This document shows positions 1-6,039 of a DNA stretch of 7,678 nt, piece by piece. The position numbers were made by a program, and so were the translations under genes. Source of the DNA: Anaerolineae bacterium (lineage in GTDB: Bacteria > Chloroflexota > Anaerolineae > E26-bin7); the NCBI GenBank assembly GCA_029933115.1, contig JAOZOT010000161.1:1-7678 (forward strand), written 5' to 3'. Positions within the stretch are counted from its first letter, which is position 1. Every line of letters starts with the position of its first letter. The notes below the pieces were generated by a model. That model saw only the letters and a program-made list of their open reading frames with translations, made no database searches and was not told where the DNA came from.

Positions 1-120
1 CTCTTCATCCCAATCTACTACAACGACCTTGGCCCCTTCCTTGGAGAAGACTTTGGCGATTCCCTGGCCGATGCCTTTGCCGGCACCGGTGACGATGGCA
101 ACTTTGTCTTCGAGTCTCAT
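1..120 (-). CDS. Short-chain dehydrogenase/reductase (SDR), N-terminal 40 codons only
   Basis: Only the first 40 residues lie in the window; the gene continues past position 1. They form the start of a Rossmann fold. After a short lead comes beta-1 (KVAIVTG, residues 6-12), then the classical SDR nucleotide-binding motif TGAGKGIG (11-18), a helix, and beta-2 (KVVVVD, 31-36). Asp36 at the end of beta-2 is the position that in classical SDRs binds the adenosine ribose hydroxyls and favours NAD(H) over NADP(H). The ATG at 120-118 is well supported: AAGGAGG (complement of 128-134) sits seven bases upstream. The catalytic Ser-Tyr-Lys residues lie outside the window, so the substrate and even catalytic competence are unknown. 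It follows the M24 gene on the same strand, with a palindromic element between them, and may be co-transcribed or have its own promoter. Confidence 0.9.
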   Translation of the reverse strand, partial: MRLEDKVAIVTGAGKGIGQGIAKVFSKEGAKVVVVDWDEE

Positions 121-136
121 GGTTCAGCCTCCTTAA

Positions 137-301
137 TACCATTCCAGAGTCTGGCGAATTTTGAATACCACATATCTCAGAAAGAAGCCACATGCAACCC
201 CAAGATATAGTGGTTCGTAGTAGCGACTTCAGTCGCTTGTCACCATTCTGAACGGCTAAAGCCGTCACTACAAACAAAAACGCCAGTGTCCAGTACCATT
301 C
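137..301. mobile_element. MITE-like palindromic element with 8-bp flanking direct repeats
   Basis: The octamer TACCATTC occurs at 137-144 and again at 294-301 in the same orientation, like a target-site duplication. Between them lie 149 bp whose ends are imperfect inverted repeats: the left end reads CAGAGTCTGGCGAATTTTG, and the right end on the opposite strand reads CTGGACACTGGCGTTTTTG. They share CTGGCG followed by a T-rich run, offset by one base. The core holds a double-hairpin palindrome, listed separately. There is no room for a transposase, so it would be a non-autonomous element. It ends two bases before the Shine-Dalgarno sequence of the SDR gene, so it makes up most of that gene's upstream region. 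The terminal repeats are weak and an 8-bp repeat in this span could be chance, hence modest confidence. Confidence 0.4.
217..271. repeat. Double-hairpin intergenic palindrome (REP-like)
   Basis: An imperfect 55-bp palindrome bounded by GTAGT (217-221) and ACTAC (267-271). Each half contains its own small hairpin: AGCGACT-TC-AGTCGCT (222-237, 7-bp stem) and ACGGCT-AA-AGCCGT (252-265, 6-bp stem). The two halves also resemble each other when one is reverse-complemented. Repeats of this style (GTAGTxACGGCTTTAGCCGT) are, from memory, scattered in many copies in intergenic DNA of Chloroflexota and other environmental bacteria. Only one copy is visible here. It has no run of T on either strand, so it is not a standard terminator. 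Confidence 0.6.
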
Positions 302-313
302 ATAATTGACCTC

Positions 314-338
314 AGGCTCCCTGCGAAACGGGAGGCCC
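314..338. other. Hairpin downstream of the M24 gene
   Basis: GGCTCCC (315-321) and GGGAGGCC (330-337) can pair as a 5-bp CTCCC/GGGAG stem extended by two G-C pairs past one bulged G, with an eight-base loop. It begins about 31 bases past the M24 stop codon in the direction of transcription. No U-tract follows on the minus strand, so a Rho-independent terminator is not supported. It could be a 3'-end stabilising structure, or simply chance pairing in GC-rich DNA. Confidence 0.25.
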
Positions 339-368
339 GATAGCCGGCCCACGCTTCTACCTGCTTGG

Positions 369-1544
369 CTACCAGGGCTGGCGGGGTGTAGATAAAAAGA
401 GCGGCCCATCCGCGCCAACAGCCACACTATCTTCAATGCGGATGCCCCCAAAGTCCGGGATGTAGACGCCTGGCTCCACAGTGCTGACCATCCCCACTTC
501 CAGAGCACCTGTCGCGCCCGGCATGAGGAAGGGGATGAACTCATGGTAGCGCAGGCCGATGCCGTGTCCGGTGATGTGGACAAAGTATTCGCCCAGCCCT
601 GCCTCATCGAGCACCTTGCGGGCGGCACTGTCGGGGCCTGAGAAGGGTACGCCCGCTCGCATCTGCTGGGCGGCCGCCTGCTGCGCCTCCAACACCTTGT
701 TGTATACCTCGCGCTGCCGCTCGCTCGGCTCGCCAGCGACCGAGACGTAGGTCAGATCCGACCAGTAGCCATCCACGACGGTCGCCAATTCGACCATGAC
801 GATGTCTCCCTCGTTGATCACGCGCTTGGTGGACGGAACAAGCAACGTCCCCTTGGTGCTGCCGATGGGACCAGCGCCCACCTCGGCCGAGGCTCGCACC
901 AGACGCGCTCCCTTGTAGCCAGGACCCTCAGCCCGAATCTTGTACTCCACCAGGGCGCCGACCTGGGCCTCGGTCATGCCGGGCTCCAGTTTAGCCAGGA
1001 ATTCGTTCATCCCCATTTCGGCGATTTCGTTGGCAATGCGCAGCTTTTCCAGTTCATACTCGGTCTTGATGGCTCGCGTGGTTTGCAGCAGATCGGTCGC
1101 ATCCACCTGATTGGCGTCAGCGAATATCTCATCGAGGAGCTCCGACCAGGGCGCGGCCGGAATAACCGGCTCGGCCGCCCGGTAGGTGGGGCCCACGACT
1201 TCAAAACTCCTCTCCACGCCAACGCCGGCTCCCTTCAGGCCCAGCCTGGCATGAGCCTCACCCAACAACCGCCGATAGTTCTCGTACAAGTCGCCGTCTT
1301 TGAGCAGGCCCCAACCGAAGGGAGTCACCTCTGCCCAATCCGGGTCAGCGTACTCTTCCTCAATCTCAGGCAGGAAGAGGAGCGGCTTACCCTCCTTGGG
1401 CAGAACGGCAACCGAGAAGCCGTGGTGCGGCCAATAATCCGTTAGGTAGACCACATTCTCTGGCAGTCGGCAAACCAGCGCGTCGAGGCCAGCTTCTTTC
1501 ATCCTCTCGCGCAGGCGTTCCAGTCGTGGGGTGTCAACCTTCAT
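369..1544 (-). CDS. M24-family metallopeptidase (Xaa-Pro peptidase / creatinase-like), 391 aa
   Basis: Two-domain architecture typical of Xaa-Pro aminopeptidases, prolidases and creatinase relatives: a creatinase-N-type domain (about residues 5-150, with ENVVYLTDY near 29-37) and a catalytic pita-bread domain (about 165-385). The length matches the family. Expected metal ligands and active-site residues are mostly visible: Asp263 (GYWSDLT), His327 (TGHGIG), His334 (YHEF), Glu357 (TVEPGVY) and Glu371 (GIRIEDSV). The position normally holding the first metal-binding Asp, eleven residues before Asp263, is Glu252 (MVELATVVDGYWSD). This may be a conservative ligand change, or a sign that the protein acts on a non-peptide C-N bond, as creatinase and ectoine hydrolase do. 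No signal peptide is seen, so it should be cytoplasmic. The ATG has a strong AAGGAGGG seven bases upstream (complement of 1552-1559). It lies downstream of the ABC operon on the same strand, suggesting it processes the imported solute. The family call is solid; the substrate is unknown. Confidence 0.93.
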   Translation of the reverse strand: MKVDTPRLERLRERMKEAGLDALVCRLPENVVYLTDYWPHHGFSVAVLPKEGKPLLFLPEIEEEYADPDWAEVTPFGWGLLKDGDLYENYRRLLGEAHARLGLKGAGVGVERSFEVVGPTYRAAEPVIPAAPWSELLDEIFADANQVDATDLLQTTRAIKTEYELEKLRIANEIAEMGMNEFLAKLEPGMTEAQVGALVEYKIRAEGPGYKGARLVRASAEVGAGPIGSTKGTLLVPSTKRVINEGDIVMVELATVVDGYWSDLTYVSVAGEPSERQREVYNKVLEAQQAAAQQMRAGVPFSGPDSAARKVLDEAGLGEYFVHITGHGIGLRYHEFIPFLMPGATGALEVGMVSTVEPGVYIPDFGGIRIEDSVAVGADGPLFLSTPRQPW

Positions 1545-1713
1545 TAGCTTTCCCTCCTTCTCTTGATGCTCCTTAATTGCTCAGCCTACCCTCCCGCAGG
1601 TTACGGTTGACGGCTTATGTGGGATTCAACATCCGATCGAGGCTCATTTTTGTGTCCAAAGAACGTCCAAGCCTGCGAGAGGGCGAGTAGTAACGTTTTC
1701 CTCATTCTGTACC

Positions 1714-1737
1714 CTTGGGTGAGGCAGCCTGCCCAAG
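1714..1737. other. Hairpin between ATPase B and the M24 gene
   Basis: CTTGGG and CCCAAG pair as a 6-bp outer stem. Inside it, after a small internal loop, AGG and CCT can pair. It lies about 18 bases past the ATPase B stop codon, in the 210-bp gap before the M24 gene. The minus-strand bases after it are GGGTACAGAATGAG, without a U-run, so it is not a convincing intrinsic terminator. It could mark the 3' end of a processed transporter transcript. I see nothing else firm in this gap, and no convincing -35/-10 pair. Confidence 0.3.
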
Positions 1738-1754
1738 CACGAGTAAATGCAGAG

Positions 1755-2840
1755 CTACCATTCGATTCGCTTTTCAGAGCGGGCGTCGAAGAGGGATAGC
1801 CTGTCCTGGTCAAAGTCTACCATCAGTTCGTCGGCCGGGGCCAACTCTATCTCCAGAGGGACGATTATCTTGATCACCGTGCCGTCTTTCAGGCTCAGGT
1901 CTACAATCTGCTCATCCCCCAGCGGCTGAACGATGTCCACAGTGGCCGCTATGCCCTCCTCGCCAGCACCCTCCACGATGTTCACATGCTCCGGTCGGAT
2001 GCCAAGGAGCAACTCCCGTGATGTCAGGTCTGCACCCACTCTTTTGGTGAGGGGCAAGCGAAAGGCAGCGCAACTCAGAACGAGGCCGCCATCCTGAAAC
2101 TCAGCCTGACAAGGTATCAGGTTCATGGAAGGGCTGCCCACAAAGCTGGCCACAAAAGCCGACCGAGGACGGTCATAGATCTCATCAGGCGTACCCAGTT
2201 GCTCTACCGTTCCCTCGTTAATCACCATGATCCTGTCGGCCATAGTCACAGCTTCTTCGAAATCATGGGTGGCATAGATCATGGTCTGGCCAGTCTCGCG
2301 TTGCAGCCTCTTCAGTTCCCCTGTCATCTCCTGCCGCAGCCAGGCGTCGAGATCGGTCAGGGGTTGGTCCAGAAGCAGCACCCTGGGCCTTCTCACCAGA
2401 GCCCGCCCTATGGCCACCCGCCGCCGTTCTCCCCCGCTGAAGGCGTCAGGCCGGCGCTCAAGGAGATGGGTGATGTGCAAGACCTCCGCCACCTCCCGCA
2501 CCTTGCGGTCAATCTCTGTCTTTGACAACTTGCGCAGGCGAAGGGGATGAGCCAGGTTGTCATAGGCTGTCATGTGGGGATAGAGAGCCGGCTCCTCGAA
2601 GATCATCGCCACATCGCGCTCCATAGGGGGGACATCGTTTACGCGCTCTCCTCCCAGGTAGACTTCCCCCTGGTCGGGTTTCTCCAGGCCGGCGATGATG
2701 CGCAGGATTGTGGTCTTGCCGGCTCCTGGCGGGCCAAGGAGGCAGAAGAACTCTCCATCCTCCACTGCAAAGCCGATTCCCTTCACCGCTTCTACATTGC
2801 GAAAAGCTTTCCGAAGTTGTTCAACTTTGACTGAAGCCAC
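1755..2840 (-). CDS. ABC importer ATPase B (MalK/UgpC-like) with altered Walker B and Q-loop, 361 aa
   Basis: CUT1-type nucleotide-binding subunit: an ABC domain (about 1-235) followed by a TOBE/OB regulatory region (about 275-335, with LGIRPEH at 279-285), the usual MalK layout and length. Walker A is GPPGAGKTT (36-44). The signature is FSGGERRRV (134-142), essentially intact. The D-loop is LTDLDA (161-166), intact, and the switch His192 is present (THDFEEA). Two key residues are changed. The catalytic Glu after Walker B is Gln159 (LLLDQP, codon CAA at 2366-2364). The Q-loop Gln is Glu82 (IFEEPAL, codon GAG at 2597-2595). Such a subunit should bind ATP at its own Walker site but hydrolyse it poorly. 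Its intact signature would serve the partner's site. The GTG start shares its first G with the ATPase A stop (TAGTG), pointing to translational coupling and matched subunit amounts. The reading frame is unbroken throughout, so this is not a decaying pseudogene. Confidence 0.95.
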   Translation of the reverse strand: MASVKVEQLRKAFRNVEAVKGIGFAVEDGEFFCLLGPPGAGKTTILRIIAGLEKPDQGEVYLGGERVNDVPPMERDVAMIFEEPALYPHMTAYDNLAHPLRLRKLSKTEIDRKVREVAEVLHITHLLERRPDAFSGGERRRVAIGRALVRRPRVLLLDQPLTDLDAWLRQEMTGELKRLQRETGQTMIYATHDFEEAVTMADRIMVINEGTVEQLGTPDEIYDRPRSAFVASFVGSPSMNLIPCQAEFQDGGLVLSCAAFRLPLTKRVGADLTSRELLLGIRPEHVNIVEGAGEEGIAATVDIVQPLGDEQIVDLSLKDGTVIKIIVPLEIELAPADELMVDFDQDRLSLFDARSEKRIEW

Positions 2841-3955
2841 TAGACAATCGCCCTTTCTGTTTTCTGATCAAAGAGGTGCATCTTCCTGGGATCGAAGATC
2901 ACCTCCAGTTCCTCGCCCTTGGCGAGGGATGACGTGCCGGGGACGAGCATCTTGATGACCTTGTCTCCCACCTTGAGATCCACGATCTTTTTGCGGGCCA
3001 ACGGCTGCACCAGGTCCACCGTAACGGGCACGGCCTGCCCTGTGAGCCCCTTTTCCCTGGCTTCTGCCACCGGCAGGATATGTTCGGGCCGGATGCCCAG
3101 CACAATTCTATTTCCTTTTACCTTCTCTTCAATGATGGATCTCTTCTCGCTCACCTCCCAACGCAGGTTTCCCCGCTCCAGAAAGGCCCGGTCGCCTTCC
3201 ACCCGGTATTGGGTCTCCAGGAAGTTCATGGGAGGACGGCCAATGAATCCGGCCACAAACAAGGTCTCCGGGCGGTGATAGATCTGTCGGGGGCTGGCCA
3301 GTTGCTCTGCCCGCCCCATATTCATGACCAGGATGCGGTCACCCAAGGTCATAGCCTCCTCTTGGTCGTGGGTGACGTAGATCATGGTCCGGCCCAGTTG
3401 TTGTTGAAGCCGCTTGAGCTCCGCTCTCATGACTTCCCGCAGCCCCGGCCTGATATTGTTCAAGGGCTCGTCGAGCAGGAGCACGTTGGGCTCGGTCAGC
3501 AGAGTGCGGCCCAGAGCCACCCTCTGCATGGCACTCAGGCTCAGGCGGGAAGCCCGGGTCTCCAAAAGGGGTTCCAGTTCGAACCTTGCGGCGGTCTCCC
3601 GAACTCTTCTGTCAATCTCTTCCTTGGAAACCTCCCGCACTCTGAGGCCGAAGGCCAGGTTGTCATAGACAGTAGCGTGCCAGAAGAGAGCATAGTTCTG
3701 GAAGACAAAGCCGACCTGCCGTTGCTGGGGAGGGAGATCGTTTATCCTCTTCCCGCGCAGGAATATATCGCCTGCCGTTGGGGTCTCCAGGCCGGCAATC
3801 ATTCGCAAGGTGGTCGTCTTGCCACAGCCTGAAGGGCCGAGGAAACATATAAACTCGCCTTCTTTGATTTCCAGGTCAAGCCCTTCCACGGCTACCAGTC
3901 CATTGAACTCTTTGCGCAGCCCGCGTAGAAGGATCAGAGGTCGCTCTTCAGACAT
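2840..3955 (-). CDS. ABC importer ATPase A (MalK/UgpC-like) with degenerate signature motif, 371 aa
   Basis: The second CUT1-type ATPase of the operon, with an ABC domain (about 1-240) and a C-terminal TOBE/OB region (about 285-345, LGIRPEH at 286-292). The Walker side is fully canonical: GPSGCGKTT (40-48), Q-loop Gln86 in FQNYAL, Walker B LLLDEP with catalytic Glu163, and His196 in THDQEEA. The partner-facing side is not. Where the family has LSGGQRQRV it has LSLSAMQRV (138-146; LSLSA is encoded by 3544-3530). The D-loop, usually NLDAKLR, reads NIRPGLR (167-173), losing the Asp. This subunit should hydrolyse ATP in its own site using ATPase B's signature, while offering a poor signature to ATPase B's site. 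The ATG lies six bases past the permease 2 stop. An AGGGAG overlapping the end of permease 2 can serve as Shine-Dalgarno. Paralogous to ATPase B but clearly diverged from it. Confidence 0.96.
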   Translation of the reverse strand: MSEERPLILLRGLRKEFNGLVAVEGLDLEIKEGEFICFLGPSGCGKTTTLRMIAGLETPTAGDIFLRGKRINDLPPQQRQVGFVFQNYALFWHATVYDNLAFGLRVREVSKEEIDRRVRETAARFELEPLLETRASRLSLSAMQRVALGRTLLTEPNVLLLDEPLNNIRPGLREVMRAELKRLQQQLGRTMIYVTHDQEEAMTLGDRILVMNMGRAEQLASPRQIYHRPETLFVAGFIGRPPMNFLETQYRVEGDRAFLERGNLRWEVSEKRSIIEEKVKGNRIVLGIRPEHILPVAEAREKGLTGQAVPVTVDLVQPLARKKIVDLKVGDKVIKMLVPGTSSLAKGEELEVIFDPRKMHLFDQKTERAIV

Positions 3956-3961
3956 GAAAAC

Positions 3962-4891
3962 CTACTCCCTAACCATTCCAAAGGTGAACCCGGTAACCAG
4001 ATGCCGCTGAATCAAATAGCCTGCGATCACCACCGGGATCGAGGCGATGATTCCCAGGGCGGCTTTGGGCCCGTAGAATTCGCCAACGGCGGTGGCATAG
4101 CGGCTGATCTGGACGGGCACAGTGATAGCTTCTCGCGAGGTGAATTCCAGGGCCAGGAGGAACTCGGTCCAATTCAAAATAAAGACGAACAGGGTGGTGG
4201 CGAACAGTCCCCCCTTCACCAGAGGCAGAGTGATGGTGAAAAGGACACGCCAGGGCGAGGCTCCATCCAGAATGGCAGCCTCCTCAACGTGGCGAGGGAC
4301 GGCATCAATGAAACCTTTCATCATCCACAGAGAGAAGGCTACAGTGAATCCAGTATACATCAGGATCAAACCAAGGTGGGTGTCGTACAAGTCTATCTTC
4401 AGGTAGTTCCTCAAGATCCAACTGTAGTAAAAAAGAAGGGGCACGGCAAAAGCGGCCGGGGGAAACATTCTGGTAGTCAGAGTGAAGAAGGGCATGAAAT
4501 TGCCTCCCACCTGGTAACGGGAGACGGCGTAAGCAGCACAGAACCCGATCAAGACAGAGGCTACCGTAGAGATTGGAGCGATGATCAGGCTGTTCAGGAA
4601 AGCGCGGTTGACCGGTTCAGCAGAACTGACCATCTCCCGCACCGTGCCGACCGGATTGCCAATGCGGAACAGAATCTTGTAATTGTCGAGGATGGGTCTC
4701 CGGGGCAAAAGGGTTGGGGGGTCGGCTTTCCACTCCTCAACGGGTTTGAAGGAGATGGAAAGAATCCAGATCACCGGCAACAGGACGATGATGGCCACTA
4801 TCAGCGCCAACACAAAGCGCAGGGCCGGCCCCAACTTTCTCGTTTCCACGATCCTGGCTGTCGTAACACCTTTGTTCGTTTCAGTTTGCAT
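3962..4891 (-). CDS. ABC importer permease 2 (MalG/UgpE-like inner-membrane subunit), 309 aa
   Basis: Binding-protein-dependent transport permease of the CUT1 family. About six hydrophobic segments are visible: near residues 22-47, 97-122, 133-157, 171-190, 227-247 and 278-294. The cytoplasmic EAA loop, which docks into the ATPase groove, is EEAAILDGASPWRVLFTITL followed by P (203-223), with the conserved Gly210 and the closing LP. The C-terminus, GFTFGMVRE, resembles the MalG/UgpE-type ending (G-x-x-x-G-x-V-K/R). The start is supported by AGGAG (complement of 4899-4903) seven bases before the ATG. The gap to permease 1 is only 21 bases, and the ATPase A start follows six bases after the stop, so all are translated from one message. 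It would pair with permease 1 as a heterodimer. With two distinct ATPases, each EAA loop could have a dedicated ATPase partner, but the sequence does not show which. Confidence 0.95.
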   Translation of the reverse strand: MQTETNKGVTTARIVETRKLGPALRFVLALIVAIIVLLPVIWILSISFKPVEEWKADPPTLLPRRPILDNYKILFRIGNPVGTVREMVSSAEPVNRAFLNSLIIAPISTVASVLIGFCAAYAVSRYQVGGNFMPFFTLTTRMFPPAAFAVPLLFYYSWILRNYLKIDLYDTHLGLILMYTGFTVAFSLWMMKGFIDAVPRHVEEAAILDGASPWRVLFTITLPLVKGGLFATTLFVFILNWTEFLLALEFTSREAITVPVQISRYATAVGEFYGPKAALGIIASIPVVIAGYLIQRHLVTGFTFGMVRE

Positions 4892-4912
4892 GAGATCACT
4901 CCTAACGCACTT

Positions 4913-5857
4913 TTACTCTTGATGATACTCAAGGGGGCGAATGGCTATGCGAGTAATTACGGTTACCAGAAGTAGAATCAAAACGGCCATAGCCGCCGCG
5001 TAAGAGAGCCGTTGATACTCGAAACTCAGACGGTAAATGTAGAGAGAGATGCTCTCTGTAGAGGTGCCCGGCCCCCCATCGGTCATGATAAAAATGAGGT
5101 CGAATATCTTGAAGGCTTCCAGAGCGCGAATCACAAGAGCGATGATGATGATGGGCTTGAGCATGGGAAGGATGACATGACGGAAGATGTGCCAGCGATT
5201 GGCCCCCAGAGTCATGGCTGCCTCCACAGGCTCGCGGGGGAGGGCTCCCAGACCAGAATACAAAATGAGGAACATAAAAGGCATCCACTGCCAGACATCG
5301 GCCAGCACGATGGTGGAAAAGGCCAGGAGAGGCTCTTTGAACCAGGAGACGGCGGCACCGGGCCCCAGCGCCTGCCGGAGCAGGTAATTGACCGGCCCCT
5401 GGGGCAGAAACAGAAGGTAAAAAGTGAAACCCACCACCACCCAGGGCAGCATCATAGGATACAGGATGACCGAGGTGAGGATCCTCTTGGCTAAAAAGTC
5501 CCCACGAAAGAGGAGAGCCAGCCCCAATCCTATAATGAACTCCAGGCTCACTGCAATAGTCACGACGGCCACTGTACGGCCCAGGGCAGCCCAAAACACA
5601 CGGTCGGACAACACATCTCCATAGTTTTTCAGCCAGACTATAGGGGCTTTGGTCCAATCTCCCAGGATAGGTTGCCAGGCAATGATGCTCAAATAGAGCA
5701 CGACGATGGTGGGCACAATAAGCAAGAACCAGAGAAGGAGCTGAAGGGGAGCCACCAGAGCAATCTGGAAATTGGTCTCCTTGTTAATGATCCTTGCCAA
5801 GCGAGAAACCCGAATCGTAGCATTTGCTTGTGAAGGTTTATGAACTAAATCTGCCAT
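4913..5857 (-). CDS. ABC importer permease 1 (MalF/UgpA-like inner-membrane subunit), 314 aa
   Basis: CUT1-family permease with about six membrane segments (near residues 32-62, 92-117, 126-151, 177-203, 233-258 and 284-304) after a hydrophilic N-terminus of about 30 residues. The EAA loop is VEAAMTLGANRWHIFRHVIL followed by P (211-231), with Gly218. The periplasm-side motif TDGGPGTSTE (259-268) is highly characteristic of UgpA/MalF-type permeases. It lacks the large extra periplasmic loop of E. coli MalF and so resembles the shorter UgpA type. AAGGAGA (complement of 5862-5868) sits just upstream of the ATG. Directly upstream of that is a run of nine G on the coding strand. It lies 182 bp after the binding-protein gene, a larger gap than any other inside the transporter block and one filled with palindromes, which suggests differential expression relative to the binding protein. 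Confidence 0.95.
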   Translation of the reverse strand: MADLVHKPSQANATIRVSRLARIINKETNFQIALVAPLQLLLWFLLIVPTIVVLYLSIIAWQPILGDWTKAPIVWLKNYGDVLSDRVFWAALGRTVAVVTIAVSLEFIIGLGLALLFRGDFLAKRILTSVILYPMMLPWVVVGFTFYLLFLPQGPVNYLLRQALGPGAAVSWFKEPLLAFSTIVLADVWQWMPFMFLILYSGLGALPREPVEAAMTLGANRWHIFRHVILPMLKPIIIIALVIRALEAFKIFDLIFIMTDGGPGTSTESISLYIYRLSFEYQRLSYAAAMAVLILLLVTVITRIAIRPLEYHQE

Positions 5858-5871
5858 ATTTTCTCCTTCGG

Positions 5872-5880
5872 CCCCCCCCC
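5872..5880. repeat. Homopolymer run of nine C (G on the coding strand)
   Basis: An uninterrupted run of nine C on the plus strand, i.e. nine G in the mRNA-sense strand. It begins four bases upstream of the AAGGAGA Shine-Dalgarno of permease 1. Runs of this length can change by slippage, and the G-run could compete for or mask the ribosome site. It may also be a site of sequencing or assembly error. Confidence 0.7.
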
Positions 5881-5923
5881 GGAGAGCACTTGGGGACTCA
5901 CTGTCGGCCCTCGGCCGGTGAAA

Positions 5924-5964
5924 CGCGCAGAAGCGCGCACCACAAGCCTGCTCAGGCGGCCGCC
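5924..5964. repeat. Cluster of three small GC-rich palindromes
   Basis: Three adjoining inverted repeats: CGCGC-AGAA-GCGCG (5924-5937), GCCTG-CT-CAGGC (5946-5957) and the perfect palindrome GGCGGCCGCC (5955-5964), which overlaps the second. They sit in the untranslated gap between the binding-protein and permease 1 genes, next to the large hairpin. No coding potential is evident. They could fold as a compact RNA structure on the operon transcript. Confidence 0.45.
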
Positions 5965-5978
5965 CCTGATAGCCCTCG

Positions 5979-6013
5979 CCCCCTCCCTCTCCCGAGCTGG
6001 GAGAGGGAGGGGG
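5979..6013. repeat. Perfect 15-bp-stem hairpin after the binding-protein gene (REP-like)
   Basis: A C/T-rich arm (5979-5993) and its exact reverse complement (5999-6013) flank a five-base loop GAGCT. The stem has 15 uninterrupted pairs, mostly G-C, so it should be very stable as RNA. It starts 27 bases past the binding-protein stop codon and precedes permease 1. No U-run follows on the minus strand (GCGAGGGCTATC), so it is not a standard intrinsic terminator. By analogy with the REP elements of the E. coli malE-malF gap, it may block 3' exonucleases and protect the binding-protein message, giving more binding protein than membrane subunits. C/T-rich stems of this type recur in many environmental genomes, in my recollection. 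Confidence 0.75.
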
Positions 6014-6039
6014 TTGGGGATGGGTGAGAGCCTGTATGC

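Noticed and set aside
217..271. CRISPR repeat unit or intrinsic terminator
   Set aside because: There is only one copy of the palindrome, with no regularly spaced repeats or spacers and no U-run. A dispersed intergenic palindrome fits better.
1601..1705. Minus-strand 34-codon open frame in the gap between ATPase B and M24, starting MRKTLLLALSQ
   Set aside because: The N-terminus vaguely resembles a signal peptide, but there is only a weak AAGGG upstream, the rest is not hydrophobic or motif-like, and such short frames are expected by chance.
1714..1737. Intrinsic terminator ending the transporter operon
   Set aside because: The stem is short and interrupted and no U-run follows it on the transcribed strand. 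It is kept only as a hairpin.
1545..1754. Promoter for the M24 gene
   Set aside because: TTGGAC- and TTGAAT-like hexamers occur, but none has a good -10 partner at proper spacing, so no promoter is claimed.
3080..3832. Plus-strand open frame of 250 codons opposite ATPase A
   Set aside because: Fully antisense to a well-supported ABC ATPase, with no domain-like pattern and no convincing ribosome site.
1755..3955. The two ATPase genes as a recent tandem duplication or one gene split by a frameshift
   Set aside because: Each encodes a full ABC domain plus a TOBE region, with its own start and stop. The proteins differ widely outside core motifs, so the duplication, if any, is old.
4001..4975. 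Long plus-strand open frame opposite the permease genes (324 codons)
   Set aside because: It is antisense to two clear permease genes, its translation is rich in Gln, Asp, Gly and His without recognisable motifs, and it reflects the codon bias of the opposite strand.
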